Assembly: GCA_963846475.1 (NCBI GenBank)
Contig: CAWJVZ010000004.1
Location: 2,542,001-2,606,000 of the forward strand
Origin: DASWJZ01 sp963846475
GTDB taxonomy: Bacteria; Pseudomonadota; Alphaproteobacteria; Rhizobiales; Afifellaceae
DNA length: 64,000 nucleotides
Direction of reading: 5' to 3'
The translations under genes were made by a program, and so were the position numbers. Below are positions 46,204 through 55,526 of this stretch, in pieces. Every line of letters starts with the position of its first letter. The first letter of the stretch is position 1. The notes under the pieces were generated by a model. It saw only the letters and a list, made by a program, of their open reading frames with translations. It had not been told where the DNA came from and made no database searches.

Positions 46204-47304
46204 CTAGATTGCCGCGGGCCCGGAATCCGGCTCGGCGCCCTCCAGCACCAGCAGGTCCTCGCGGGCGAAGTTCACCGTCACCGCCTGTCCCCGATCCGGC
46301 GGCGGCGCGCCCGGATTGTTGAAGGTGTCGAGCGACACGAAACTGTCCTTGAAGCGCACGCGGATGCGCACCACGGAGCCCAGAAAACTCACCTCCTCGA
46401 TGGTGCCTTTGAGGCGGTTGCGCTCGCCGCCGCGATCGTCGAGCGAGACGGCCTCGGGCCGCAGCGCCACGGAGCGGAGCTCGCCCGCCGGCGCATCGGT
46501 GATGGCGCGGCCGGTCACCACCTCCTGGCCGTCGACCTCGATGCGGCCGCTCGCCGGGTCGAGCACCCGCGCCCGCAGCACGTTGAGCGTGCCGACGAAG
46601 GAGGCGACGAAGCGCGTGCGCGGATAATTGTAGATCTCGAACGGCGTGCCGATCTGCTCGATGCGGCCCTCGTTCATGACGACGATGCGGTCCGACATCG
46701 ACAGCGCCTCCTCCTGGTCGTGCGTCACGTAGATCGTCGTGATGCCGAGGTTGCGCTGCACCGCCCGGATCTCCTCGCGGAGGGAGACCCTGATCTTGGC
46801 GTCGAGCGCCGACAGCGGCTCGTCGAGGAGCAGCACCTGCGGCTTGATGGCCAGCGCGCGGGCGAGCGCTACACGCTGCTGCTGGCCGCCCGAGAGCTGG
46901 TAGGGATAGCGGCCGGCGAGCTGCGGCAGTTTTATGAGCTGCAGCATCTCTTCTACGCGCGGCCCGATCTCCGCCTGCGGCCGCCTCGCGACCTTCAGCC
47001 CGAAGCCGACATTCTCCGCCACCGTCATGTTGGGGAACAGCGCGTAGGACTGGAACACCATGCCGACATTCCGCTGGTTCGGCCGGAGGTTGGTGACGTC
47101 CTTGTCGGCGATGCGGATCGTGCCGGCGCTCGGCTCCTCGAAGCCCGCCACCATGCGAAGCGTCGTCGTCTTGCCGCAGCCGCTCGGGCCGAGGAACGAC
47201 ACGAACTCGCCGCGCTGGATCGCCAGGTCGACGTTCTGCACGACCTGCAGCCCGCCGAAGCTCTTCTTCAGGTTCTGCAGCTCCAGGAACGCCATGTTGC
47301 TCAT
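46204..47304 (-). CDS. ABC transporter ATP-binding protein, polyamine/Fe3+/phosphonate type (PotA-like)
   Basis: 366 residues. Walker A GPSGCGKTTTLRMVAG, Q-loop MVFQSYALFPNMTVAENVGF, signature YQLSGGQQQRVALARALA, Walker B VLLLDEPLSALDAKIR, H-loop YVTHDQEEALSMSDRI, and a C-terminal TOBE regulatory domain (VALRPEAVSLDDRGGERN). ATG 47304 overlaps the permease stop (ATGA). Last gene of a binding protein-permease-permease-ATPase operon. Confidence 0.92.
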   Translation of the reverse strand: MSNMAFLELQNLKKSFGGLQVVQNVDLAIQRGEFVSFLGPSGCGKTTTLRMVAGFEEPSAGTIRIADKDVTNLRPNQRNVGMVFQSYALFPNMTVAENVGFGLKVARRPQAEIGPRVEEMLQLIKLPQLAGRYPYQLSGGQQQRVALARALAIKPQVLLLDEPLSALDAKIRVSLREEIRAVQRNLGITTIYVTHDQEEALSMSDRIVVMNEGRIEQIGTPFEIYNYPRTRFVASFVGTLNVLRARVLDPASGRIEVDGQEVVTGRAITDAPAGELRSVALRPEAVSLDDRGGERNRLKGTIEEVSFLGSVVRIRVRFKDSFVSLDTFNNPGAPPPDRGQAVTVNFAREDLLVLEGAEPDSGPAAI

Positions 47305-48101
47305 GCCTTGGCGCGGCCGGCCGCGGCCGGCGTGCGCCCCACGATGTTGATCAGCCCCATGCAGGCCCAGGTGACGATGAAGGCGATGATGGCGAGCGCC
47401 GCCGGCTCGTAGGCACGGTTGGCGCCGATCAGCTGCAGGTAAGGGCCGAAGGCCGGGCGGTTCAGAAGGCTCGCCATGGTGAACTCGCCGATGACGATGG
47501 CAAACGTCAGGAAGGCGCCGGAGAGCACCGCGGAGCGGACGTTCGGCAGGATCACCCGGAAGAGGATCGTCGCCCGGCCGGCGCCGAGGCTCTCGGCGGC
47601 TTCGGTCAGCGTGCGCACGTCGATCGCCCTCAGCCCGGTATCGACGGCGCGGTACATGTAGGGAAGCGCCAGCGTCACGTAGCTGAAGGTGAGGAGCAGG
47701 TCGGTGGCCCGCGCATTGGCGGTGAACGGGATCCACGACGACGAATTGTAGAGCCTGAGATAGCCGAACACGATCACGATGGCCGGGATGACCAGCGGCA
47801 ACAGGGTGATGAACTCCACCAGCGGCCTGAGCCGCGGCAGTTTCAGGCGGATCCAGTAGGCGGTCGGCACGACGAGCAGGATGCCGACCACGATGGCCGC
47901 CAGCGCCAGCACCGTCGAGTAGAGAAAACTCGCCTGGAAACGCGGATCGGCAAAGACGATGCGGTAGGCGTCGAAGGTGTATTCGCCGCGCCGGATGCGG
48001 AGCGAGAACTCGAAGGTGGCGATCAGCGGCACGATGAAATAGAGCGCGCCGAAGGCGATGATCAGCCACGGTCCGAGCCGGCTTCGCCTCATCTCAGCCA
48101 C
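47301..48101 (-). CDS. ABC transporter permease, PotC-like
   Basis: 266 residues with six membrane helices and the EAA loop AAESLGAGRATILFRVILPN. Opening ALYFIVPLIATFEFSLRIRR is typical of the spermidine/putrescine PotC and phosphonate permeases. Its start overlaps the preceding permease by 13 bases. Confidence 0.9.
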   Translation of the reverse strand: MAEMRRSRLGPWLIIAFGALYFIVPLIATFEFSLRIRRGEYTFDAYRIVFADPRFQASFLYSTVLALAAIVVGILLVVPTAYWIRLKLPRLRPLVEFITLLPLVIPAIVIVFGYLRLYNSSSWIPFTANARATDLLLTFSYVTLALPYMYRAVDTGLRAIDVRTLTEAAESLGAGRATILFRVILPNVRSAVLSGAFLTFAIVIGEFTMASLLNRPAFGPYLQLIGANRAYEPAALAIIAFIVTWACMGLINIVGRTPAAAGRAKA

Positions 48102-48985
48102 CTTTCGGAGCGGGCACGGAGCCAGATATAGGCGCCGTTCGACAGGCCGGTGATGAGGATCATGCCGAGCGCCAGCGCGTAACCCAGATTAGGGTCGTGC
48201 AGCACGTCGCCGCGGATCTGCGCGTAGAGGAGGATGGTGACGATGTTGAGCGACGATCCCGTCAGCGCATAGGCCGTGGCGACCGCGCCGAAGGCGTTGG
48301 CGAAGAGGAGCAGCGTCGTCCCGAGGATCGACGGCCACAGCACCGGGAAGGCGACGTAGCGCCAGTATTGCCAGTTGGTGGCGCCGAGGATGGCGGAAGC
48401 CTCCCGCCATTCGCGCTTCAGGCCGTCGAGCGCCGGCGCCAGGATCAGCACCATCAGCGGGATCTGAAAATACAGATAGGTGATCGACAGCCCCCAGAAA
48501 CTCAGGAGGTTGAAGCCGGTCGAATAGATGTTGAAGTCGAAATATTTGATCAGCAGGATGGTCACTAGCCCCGTCCGCCCGAGCGTCGCCAGGAAGGCGA
48601 AGGCGAGCGGCACGCCGGCGAAATTCGACGCCACGCCGGAGAACGTCATCAGCGCCGAGCGGACGGAGCGCGGCAGCCCGCCCATGACCGCGGCATAAGC
48701 GAGGAAGAAGCCGATCAGCGCCCCACCGAGCGCGGACGCCGTGCTCACCTTCAGCGAGATCCAATAGGCCCGCAAAATGGTCGGCGTGAACAGGTTGACA
48801 AGATTTTGCAGCGTGAAATGGCCCTCGGCGTCCTGGAACGCGCCGACCATGAGGTAGCTGGTCGGCAGGATCAGGAACATCAGGGCGAAGACGAAGAACG
48901 GCACGACGCCGAGCCACGTCCAGGAGACGCGCATGCGCGGCGCCGGCGCGGCGAAGGCCGGAGCGCTCTGGGTTATTTCGGCCAT
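48089..48985 (-). CDS. ABC transporter permease, PotB-like
   Basis: 298 residues, six helices, EAA loop SAILGATNWQYWRYVAFPVL. N-terminal TWLGVVPFFVFALMFLILPT matches PotB-type permeases. A 228-base gap containing palindromic repeats separates it from the binding-protein gene, otherwise the operon is tightly packed. Confidence 0.9.
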   Translation of the reverse strand: MAEITQSAPAFAAPAPRMRVSWTWLGVVPFFVFALMFLILPTSYLMVGAFQDAEGHFTLQNLVNLFTPTILRAYWISLKVSTASALGGALIGFFLAYAAVMGGLPRSVRSALMTFSGVASNFAGVPLAFAFLATLGRTGLVTILLIKYFDFNIYSTGFNLLSFWGLSITYLYFQIPLMVLILAPALDGLKREWREASAILGATNWQYWRYVAFPVLWPSILGTTLLLFANAFGAVATAYALTGSSLNIVTILLYAQIRGDVLHDPNLGYALALGMILITGLSNGAYIWLRARSERWLR

Positions 48986-49006
48986 CTGGAGCGGGCCATG
49001 CGTTCT

Positions 49007-49202
49007 TCCTCCCCCACGCGAAGTCGGGTGTTCCCGACTTCGCCATCAGAAGTGCCGAAGCGGGGAACACCCGCTTCGGTTGGGAGAGGCCGAGTTGCGA
49101 AGCGACCGGGTGAGGGACAAGATCGTAGGGCTCTGCGCCAGAACCCTCACCCGGCTCCGCGCTTCGCGCGGACTCGGCCTCTCCCCACGGGGGAGAGGAG
49201 GA
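49007..49202. repeat. CTCTCCC-type palindromic repeat cluster
   Basis: Three nested hairpins: GCGAAGTCGGGTGTTCCCGACTTCGC variants at the left, CGGGTGAGGG facing CCCTCACCCG in the middle, and GGAGAGGCCGAGT facing ACTCGGCCTCTCC. Same family as the element read through in cbiG. It lies between the binding-protein gene and the permease genes, a common place for 3' stabilising REP hairpins. Confidence 0.75.
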
Positions 49203-49213
49203 GTTTGCTCGCC

Positions 49214-50314
49214 TTACTGGACGTTGGCACCGACGACGCTGTCCCAGTTCGTCGTGATGCCCTGCTTGGAGGTGTTCTGCTCGTCGAGCGTCGGGAACAC
49301 CGCCGTCTCATAGGCTTCGGCCGGCGGCAGCTTGTCGAGCATTTCCTGCGGCACCTTGCCGTTCGCCACCAGGTCGTTGAAGCGGATCGGGTGGCAGTAG
49401 CCTTTCAGCCACAGGAGCTGGCCCTCGTCCGAATAGAGGTGCTCCATCCACAGCTTTGCCGCGTTCGGGTGCGGCGCATAGGCGCTGATGCCCTGCACGT
49501 AGACGCCCGCCACCACGCCGGTCTTCGGCACCACCACCTCGATCTCCGGGTTGCCGGCGAGCGTATCGCGGTCGGCCAGCGCATTGTAGTCCCAGCGGAC
49601 GACTATCGGCGTCGAGCCCTGCGCGACGGAGGCCGCCTTGCCGATCACCGGCACGAAGTTCCCGGCCTTGTTGAGCTCCGAAAAGTATTTCAGGCCCTCG
49701 TCCCCCGCCTTGGCGGCATCGCCGCCCGCCCGCGACAGGCCGGCCGCGTAGACCGCCTGGATCGCCTGGTTGGAGGTGCGCGGATCGCCGGCCAGCGCGA
49801 CCGAATTGGCGTATTCGGGCTTCAGCAGGTCTTCCCAGTCCTGCGGCACGTTCTTCACGATGTCCTTGTTCACCTGGAAGGACAGCACGCCGTAATAGTC
49901 GCCGTACCAGTAGCCTTCGGGATCCTTGGCCTCGTCCGGGATGGTGTCCCAGGTCGCCACCTTATAGGGCTGCAGCAGGCCTTCCGCCTTGGCCGTCGGG
50001 CCGAAGGAGAGGCCGACGTCGATCACGTCAGGCGCCTGCGGGCCCTTGTTGTCCTTGTTGGCCTTGATCGCCTCGATCTCGTCGCCGGAGCCGGCATCGG
50101 GATTGAGCTCGTTCACCTCGATCCCGTATTTGTCCTTAAAGCTCTGGATGACCTCGCCGTAATTGCACCAATCGTGCGGCAGGGCGATGGTGGTCAGCTG
50201 CCCTTCGGCCTTGGCGGCGTCGATTAGCTCCTGCGACTGCGCAAACGCGCCTCCCGAAGCGGCAGCCATTGCCAGCGCCGAAGCCGTCGTCATGCAGATC
50301 AATTTGGTTTTCAT
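49214..50314 (-). CDS. ABC transporter substrate-binding protein (polyamine/phosphonate type)
   Basis: 366 residues. Signal peptide TTASALAMAAASGGAFAQ, then AKAEGQLTTIALPHDWCNYG, KYGIEVNELNPDAGSGDEIE, the hinge region VSFGPTAKAEGLLQPYKVAT-like and GISAYAPHPNAAKLWMEHLY. It belongs to the extracellular solute-binding family 1/6 group (PotD/AfuA-like). Two cysteines of the mature protein (DWCNYG and KGYCHPI) could form a disulfide. The ligand cannot be fixed from sequence. First gene of the leftward operon. Confidence 0.87.
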   Translation of the reverse strand: MKTKLICMTTASALAMAAASGGAFAQSQELIDAAKAEGQLTTIALPHDWCNYGEVIQSFKDKYGIEVNELNPDAGSGDEIEAIKANKDNKGPQAPDVIDVGLSFGPTAKAEGLLQPYKVATWDTIPDEAKDPEGYWYGDYYGVLSFQVNKDIVKNVPQDWEDLLKPEYANSVALAGDPRTSNQAIQAVYAAGLSRAGGDAAKAGDEGLKYFSELNKAGNFVPVIGKAASVAQGSTPIVVRWDYNALADRDTLAGNPEIEVVVPKTGVVAGVYVQGISAYAPHPNAAKLWMEHLYSDEGQLLWLKGYCHPIRFNDLVANGKVPQEMLDKLPPAEAYETAVFPTLDEQNTSKQGITTNWDSVVGANVQ

Positions 50315-50547
50315 GTTGCTCTCCCTGTTCCCTTATCGCGATGTGAACTCGAATCCGGCGGCGCCGGATTTACAAAACCGTCCCTAGCGCGCCTTCATCA
50401 CACTTCGATGTCAGGCTCCTTGGCTAGCATTGCGCGGTCCCGCAGGCCAGCCCTCGCCATCTTCGGTCGGCCAAATATGACGTTCCGCGACGATGGTTAC
50501 TCCCATTCCGACACCGTCGCCGGGCACGGTAGCCGGCCGGCAATTGC

Positions 50548-51261
50548 TCACAAGCCGCGCACGAGGCCGCCGTCGACCAGAAAATTCTGGCCGTTGATGT
50601 AGGCGGCTTCCGCGGAGAGGAGGAAGGCGGCCGTCGCGGCGATCTCCTCCACCGTGCCGAAGCGGCGCGCCGGGATTCTGGCCACCAGCGCCTCCGTCTC
50701 CGGATAGGAATCGATGAAGCCGGGCAGGATGGAGTTCATGCGGATCGCCTGCGCCGCGTAGCGCTCGGCATGCAGCTTGATGAAGGCGGAGAGCGCGGCG
50801 CGGAGCGCGCTCGACACGGGAAAAGCGAGGGCCGGCTCGACGGCGCCGAAGGCGGAGATATTGACGATGGCGCCGCCGCCGGCGCGCTCCATGATGGGCG
50901 TGACGAGCCGCGCCATCCGCACGACATTGAGGAAGAGCATGTCGAGCCCGCCGTGCCAGTCGCTGTCGGGGATGGCGAGCAGCTCGCCCTTCGGCGGATG
51001 CCCCGTATTGTTGACGACCGCATCGACGCCGCCATAGGCGTCGAGGGCCGTACGGACCAGCCGCTCCAGATCGGCTGCCACGGCGACGTCGCCGCGCACC
51101 GCGATGGCGCCGAGCTCTTTGCCGAGCGCCTCGACGGCCTCGGAGCGCGCCATCAGGCAGAGCCGGTAGCCGCGGCGGGCAAGCTCGCGCGCCACCGCTT
51201 CCCCCATGCCCTTGCTGGCTGCGGTGACTATGGCAACCGGAGATTCTTGCGGCACGGGCAC
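50548..51261 (-). CDS. SDR family oxidoreductase with substituted catalytic motif
   Basis: 237 residues. Cofactor motif AIVTAASKGMGEAVARELAR, NNTG motif VVNNTGHPPKGELLA, catalytic Ser region IVNISAFGAVEPALAF and C-terminal FLLSAEAAYINGQNFLVDGG. Where classical SDRs have Tyr-x3-Lys this one reads VSSALRAALSAFIKL, giving Ser and Arg in place of Tyr and Lys. Some SDR subgroups with S-x3-R exist, so it may be a divergent enzyme rather than dead. Monocistronic. Confidence 0.83.
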   Translation of the reverse strand: MPVPQESPVAIVTAASKGMGEAVARELARRGYRLCLMARSEAVEALGKELGAIAVRGDVAVAADLERLVRTALDAYGGVDAVVNNTGHPPKGELLAIPDSDWHGGLDMLFLNVVRMARLVTPIMERAGGGAIVNISAFGAVEPALAFPVSSALRAALSAFIKLHAERYAAQAIRMNSILPGFIDSYPETEALVARIPARRFGTVEEIAATAAFLLSAEAAYINGQNFLVDGGLVRGL

Positions 51262-51381
51262 GGCTCCTTGGATGCGCGATTAAGCCTTTATTTACCACGT
51301 TTGCGGCTCGGGCCGGCGGCAGGCAACGTGCCGATCCTCCTGGCGTTGTCGACGGAGACAGATCCGCCGAGGAACGCCGAA

Positions 51382-51633
51382 ATGCGCAAGACCCTGCTGA
51401 CGACCGCCGCCGCCGCACTCATGAGCCTGTCACCCGCTATCGCGCATGAATGGGGGGATGTGCGCTGGAGCACCGCGCCGCTGCCGCAAGGCCATCCCCA
51501 TCTCGTCGCCCACAACGGCGTCGTCGTGGTCTATCCGGTGCCGCGCACGCCGCTGACATTCGGCATCGTCGACGGCCGCCGCGTCCTCCTCGACCCGCTC
51601 ACCATGCGCGTCGTCTACGTGATGCGCCCCTGA
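51382..51633 (+). CDS. Small exported protein, unknown
   Basis: 83 residues: signal peptide KTLLTTAAAALMSLSPAIA, then HEWGDVRWSTAPLPQGHPHL and VYPVPRTPLTFGIVDGRRVL plus LLDPLTMRVVYVMRP, a short beta-rich tail. No family recognised with confidence; similar 80-90 residue periplasmic proteins with a terminal DP-x-T-x-R-V-V-Y motif occur in rhizobia. GAGGAA lies eight bases before the ATG. Confidence 0.6.
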   Translation: MRKTLLTTAAAALMSLSPAIAHEWGDVRWSTAPLPQGHPHLVAHNGVVVVYPVPRTPLTFGIVDGRRVLLDPLTMRVVYVMRP

Positions 51634-52090
51634 AGGCCGCTGCTGCCCTTCTGCGACCGTTCTGCGGGAGAGCGCAGCCCCAGCCCCGGAGAGGGGTGGG
51701 AGTCCTACCCCGGCATGCCGAGATTCTCAGCGTCGAGGATAACATTTTTGTCTCTTGCTCGTTAAGTCTCTGGCTCAGCAGTCGATTCCAAAATAGTTCT
51801 AGGAATCTTATCCCCGTCCGGAAAACCTGTGCTATATCCCTCCTGCCGCTCTTCACCGGAGGGTCTGTGGTGCACCGGAGCTCCATGGGAAGGGCGGGCG
51901 GCCCCCGCGGCTGAGCCGGTTTTCCGGATCGGCGCTTCCCCGGGAGGCCCCGAGAGCTTCGCCCGACCGGCACTACGACCGGTCTGTCGCGGTGTGCGGC
52001 TTTAAACCCGGAGGATCGCTTCGGCTTGATCCGACGATGGGGGAAGCGCGGAGGAATGGGGCCTGATAAGCCGCGCGGACTCCCCACCGT
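51634..52090. other. 457-base non-coding stretch beside the IS110 element, possible structured RNA
   Basis: No supported ORF. On the plus strand a candidate -10 (GCTATAT, 51831-51837) precedes a region rich in self-complementary blocks: GGAGGGTC, GGTGCACC next to GGAGCTCC (both perfect eight-base palindromes), CCGCGG, and GACCGG...CCGGTC around 51968-51990. The stretch next to the transposase stop must also contain the right end of the IS110 element. Whether the structured part is a host small RNA, part of the element, or neither is undecided. Confidence 0.35.
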
Positions 52091-53338
52091 TTAGCAAGCG
52101 CTTTTTTGACTTGCCGCTGCGGTGGCGAACAGGGTGCGGCTGGCGAGCATGGCGCAGGCAACGGCGAGCAGACGGTCGGCGACGGAGCGAAGCGCGCGGG
52201 CATGCGAATGGCCGCGTTGGCGCAGGGCGGCGTATTTGGCGCGGCTTCGCGGGTCGTGCTGGATGGCGGTGCGCGCCCAATGATGGACGGCGTCGCTGAG
52301 GCGGCGATGACAAGCCCGGCGGCGCAGGACGATGCGGCGCTTGCCCGACTGCTTGGTCACCGGGGCGACGCCGGACAAGCAGCGCAGCGCCTGATAGTCT
52401 CGCTCGCGCAGGGCCTCGCCGGCCTCTGCGAGCAGCGTGGCGCAGACGATCCTTCCGATGCCTGGCAGGGATCTCAGGATGGTCACGTCACGCTGCTCTT
52501 GCGGCTGCCCCGGCGCGTCCTCCTCGGGCGCAGCGAGGCTGGCGAGCAGGCGATCGAGCTCGCCGTGCGCCTCTTTGATCTGGCGGCTGACGAGGCGCAG
52601 GCGGGGAATGAGCGTGCGGATGTGGGCGGTTGCCGCCTCGGTGGCGCCGGCGGCGACCTGGATGGGCGGCCGGCGGAGCTGCTTCAAGGCCTCGGCCGCA
52701 TCGAAGCGGCGGATGCGATGCCGCTTGAGGAGCTTGGCGAGACTGGCTTGGCGGAGGCGGCGGGCCTTATCGGGCGTCGGCGCGCTCTCCCACAGTTGCA
52801 GGAACCATTCGGCGGCGAGATCATCGGCGAGCTCCAGCATGGCCGGGAAGTAGCGCCAGAGCTGGTCTCGCATGCGGTTGGCGAGACGGACCTGCTCGAC
52901 GGTCAGTTCGTCGGCGATCCGCGACCATTCGCGCAGCTCGATGACCAGCGGATCGGCCGGCCGCAACGGACGCAGGCGCGGCCGGTCGGTCCTCAGCGCA
53001 TCGGCCAGCACCTCGGCGTCGCGGCTGTCGTCCTTGGCGCCGGCCAGCGTGAAGCGGTCGCGGAAGCGGTCGAGCTGCTTGGGATTGACCGCGTAGACGG
53101 TGAAGCCGCGCTCCATGAGCGCCTCAACGACCGGCCCGTGCGGCACCTCGATGGCGACATGCACCGCTTGCGGCGCGGCGCCGCTCGCGGCGATCAGCCA
53201 GGCGCCCATCTCAGCCAGGCCCTCGCCGCCATGAGCGAAGCTGCGCACGCGCTTGCCGCGCCCCTGCGCATCCGACAGACAAACGACATGCGCCTGCGAC
53301 GCCCAATCGACGCCGGCATACCAGATCTGTTCTTCCAT
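52091..53338 (-). mobile_element. IS110-family transposase (DEDD/serine recombinase)
   Basis: 415 residues. N-terminal DEDD RuvC-like domain: WYAGVDWASQAHVVCLSDAQ (first Asp), HVAIEVPHGPVVEALMERG (Glu), AGAKDDSRDAEVLADALR (Asp pair). C-terminal Transposase_20 domain: ILRSLPGIGRIVCATLLAEA and LSGVAPVTKQSGKRRIV, whose Ser is the recombinase nucleophile. ATG 53338 follows a strong AGGGAGAGGAG site. IS110 elements lack terminal inverted repeats and carry a guide (bridge) RNA in their non-coding DNA. Frame and catalytic residues are intact, so the element may be active. Confidence 0.93.
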
Positions 53339-53700
53339 GCTCCTCTCCCTGTTCTCGCAACGAGCCCGCCGCGACGTCGGCCGATCCCTGTACTGGCGCT
53401 CAAGGGCGCGGTCTCCCCACTGGGCCTGCAATCGCAGCCGCCAGCCGGGGCACATGTCCGCGCGTGGTGCTCGCCGCTTTGACAGCGGCGGCGCTGGGGC
53501 GCTTCGGTCGCTCCCGGCCGGCCGGCCCCGGTCCTCCTGTCTGAGCCGATTCGCCGGACCCGCGAAGCCGCCCGCCCGCTACGGCGCCACGGAGGGCGCG
53601 CGTGCGGCCGGCTTCGCTTTCGCCGAGCCAAGCTTTGCAGGATCACCGGCCATCACCGGTACAGGGGCGCCTGGGAGCGCCGTCTTTGTTTTGTTTTCGC
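53339..53700 (-). other. Non-coding DNA upstream of the IS110 transposase, candidate bridge-RNA region
   Basis: About 360 bases 5' of the transposase with no credible ORF. In the IS110 group the left non-coding end encodes the bridge RNA with target- and donor-binding loops. The stretch has repeated GC-rich stems (GGCCGGCCGGCC near 53516-53527, GCGGCGGCGC near 53485-53494). I cannot define the loops or the element boundary by eye; the assignment rests on family knowledge and position. Confidence 0.4.
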
Positions 53701-53796
53701 GAGGTGTTCTTCAAGCGCCCCGCCACCCCTCCTCAAGCGAGGAGGACCAGAATTCTCATAGCCTCGGGCCGGCAGGCCGCGGGAGGTTTTCGCGTG

Positions 53797-53973
53797 CGTC
53801 CCCTCTCCCGTGGGGAGAGGGTGCCCGCGGAGCGGGCGGGTGAGGGCGTAGGACGCGGGTGATTAGCTTGCCGAACCACGGCGTTGGCGAGTTGTGCCGA
53901 TGGCCACCGCCGCACGCCCTCATCCGGTCGCTTCGCGACCACCTTCTCCCCACGGGAGAAGGGCTCAATCGCC
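53797..53973. repeat. Inverted pair of CTCTCCC-type repeats outside the IS110 element
   Basis: CCCTCTCCCGTGGGGAGAGGG with CGGGTGAGGGCGT (53799-53848) faces CGCCCTCATCCGG with CCTTCTCCCCACGGGAGAAGG (53914-53972). Same family as the repeats at 12982 and 49007. IS110-family elements often target REP-like palindromes, so this neighbourhood fits an insertion hot spot. Nothing else is recognised between 53701 and 54140. Confidence 0.7.
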
Positions 53974-54140
53974 GGCGCCGCCGGCCGGATTCTCGGGAGG
54001 GGCGCCACAGGGCAGCAGCGATCGTGGTTCACACCCGCTCACAGGCCGTCAGCAGCACCGTCGCCATAAGCTTCCGCGTGTCGTTGAGCATGGCGGGCCG
54101 CTCGCGCCGCGGCGGGCCCCGCCCCGCCAAGCCCTCTCCC

Positions 54141-55028
54141 TCATTCCGGGCTGCCGATCGTCGCAAGAATCCAGTCGCGGAAGGCGCGGATCTTCGGCGA
54201 GCGGCGGCGGGCTTCGGGGTAGACCAGCCAGTAGTGCGAGCCGGATTCGCGCACGAACGGGAAAGGCTGCACCAGGCGGCCGTCGCGAAGCTCTTGGGCG
54301 AAGAAGGCCGGCGTCAGCATCGCCACGCCGTGCCCGGCGAGCGCCGCCGCGCCGGCCAGGTTCTGATAAAAAACGCGCATCTCGGTGCGCTGCGACAGGT
54401 CCGGCGGCTCCAGGCCCTGCGCCAAGAACCATTCCGGCCACCAGGCATCGGTCGGGTCCAGCAGCGGGAATCTTGGAAGATCTTGGGGCCTCTCCAGCGG
54501 GCCCAGCCTGTCCAGGAGCTTTGGGCTCAGCATCGGCGTGAAGGCGACGGCGAACAGCCGGTGCGCGGCGAGCCCGGGCCACTCGCCGCTACCGGTGCGG
54601 ATGCCGATGTCCACCTCCTCGCGGGCGAAATCGACGATGTCGCTGGAGACGTCGAGCTTTACCGCGATGCCGGGATAAGCGAGCTGGAAGGCGCCGAGCC
54701 GCGGCACCAGCCAGCTGGTGGCGAAGGAGGCGAGCACGGTGATCGACAGCACGCCCTCGCCGGACTCCGAAAACTCCTCGAAAGCGGCGCGGAGCCTGGC
54801 AAAAGCGTCCGTTACGGCGGGGGCGAGGCGGCGGCCGGCCTCCGTCAGCGTGACGCCGCGCGCGCCGCGCAGGAACAGCGGCCCGCCGAGCCGCTCCTCC
54901 AGGATCTTGATCTGGTAGCTCATCGCCGCCTGGGTCATGCCCAGCTCTTGCGCCGCGTGGGTAAAACTCTGGTGGCGGGCGGCGGCCTCGAAGCAGCGGA
55001 TGGCGGCGAGCGGCGGCAAGTGAGGCAT
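54141..55028 (-). CDS. LysR-family regulator, GcvA-like
   Basis: 295 residues. N-terminal winged HTH LAAIRCFEAAARHQSFTHAA, ELGMTQAAMSYQIKILEERL and GPLFLRGARGVTLTEAGRRL; C-terminal effector domain LSITVLASFATSWLVPRLGA and VDIGIRTGSGEWPGLAAHRL, both typical of the GcvA/AmpR subgroup. Divergent from the DUF1127-like gene at 55121, its probable target. A T-n11-A type site should lie in the 92-base gap; I did not identify it clearly. Confidence 0.9.
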   Translation of the reverse strand: MPHLPPLAAIRCFEAAARHQSFTHAAQELGMTQAAMSYQIKILEERLGGPLFLRGARGVTLTEAGRRLAPAVTDAFARLRAAFEEFSESGEGVLSITVLASFATSWLVPRLGAFQLAYPGIAVKLDVSSDIVDFAREEVDIGIRTGSGEWPGLAAHRLFAVAFTPMLSPKLLDRLGPLERPQDLPRFPLLDPTDAWWPEWFLAQGLEPPDLSQRTEMRVFYQNLAGAAALAGHGVAMLTPAFFAQELRDGRLVQPFPFVRESGSHYWLVYPEARRRSPKIRAFRDWILATIGSPE

Positions 55029-55120
55029 AAGGTGGATTTATGCTAGCCCATCGAGCTTTGGTTGGAAAGTCTGGGGCACGCGGGCCAATTCCATCGCAAC
55101 AAAGGATGTTGGAGTCGGCC

Positions 55121-55309
55121 ATGTCGCTCATCTTTCATGCAGTCTCGCCGCTGGGTTCAATACGGCTCGCCAGCATCTCCTGGCTGCTCAGGGGCGGCGA
55201 TCCGCATGTGCCGCGGATCAATCCCAAACACCTGCCGGACTATCTCAGGCGGGACCTCGGGCTTGCCGGCGGCCGCACGTCGCCGCCGCGCGATCCGCTG
55301 CGCGACTAG
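55121..55309 (+). CDS. DUF1127-like small protein
   Basis: 62 residues: hydrophobic start SLIFHAVSPLGSIRLASISW and the end INPKHLPDYLRRDLGLAGGR, which resembles the H-L-x-x-D-L/I-G-L end of DUF1127 peptides. In alphaproteobacteria such peptides influence RNA turnover and phosphate or stress responses and are commonly paired with a GcvA-like LysR gene, as here. No strong ribosome-binding site is visible; the start is the ATG closest to the conserved part. Confidence 0.6.
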   Translation: MSLIFHAVSPLGSIRLASISWLLRGGDPHVPRINPKHLPDYLRRDLGLAGGRTSPPRDPLRD

Positions 55310-55526
55310 GTTTCCGGTCGCCGTGAAACGGGCAAGGGACCGCCGCCCCTTGCCAATCCGGCCCCGATGGCCCATCTACCGAAATATCGACTTTGGCCGG
55401 ACGACCTGGCTTCGCCTTCGCATTAGCGGGCGCACGTTCAGACTATCTCCCCAAAAATCGACTGAACCGGACGGCGCGTATCCTCGCGACCGGCCGAATG
55501 TGCAACGACAAGCGAAAGGCGAACCC

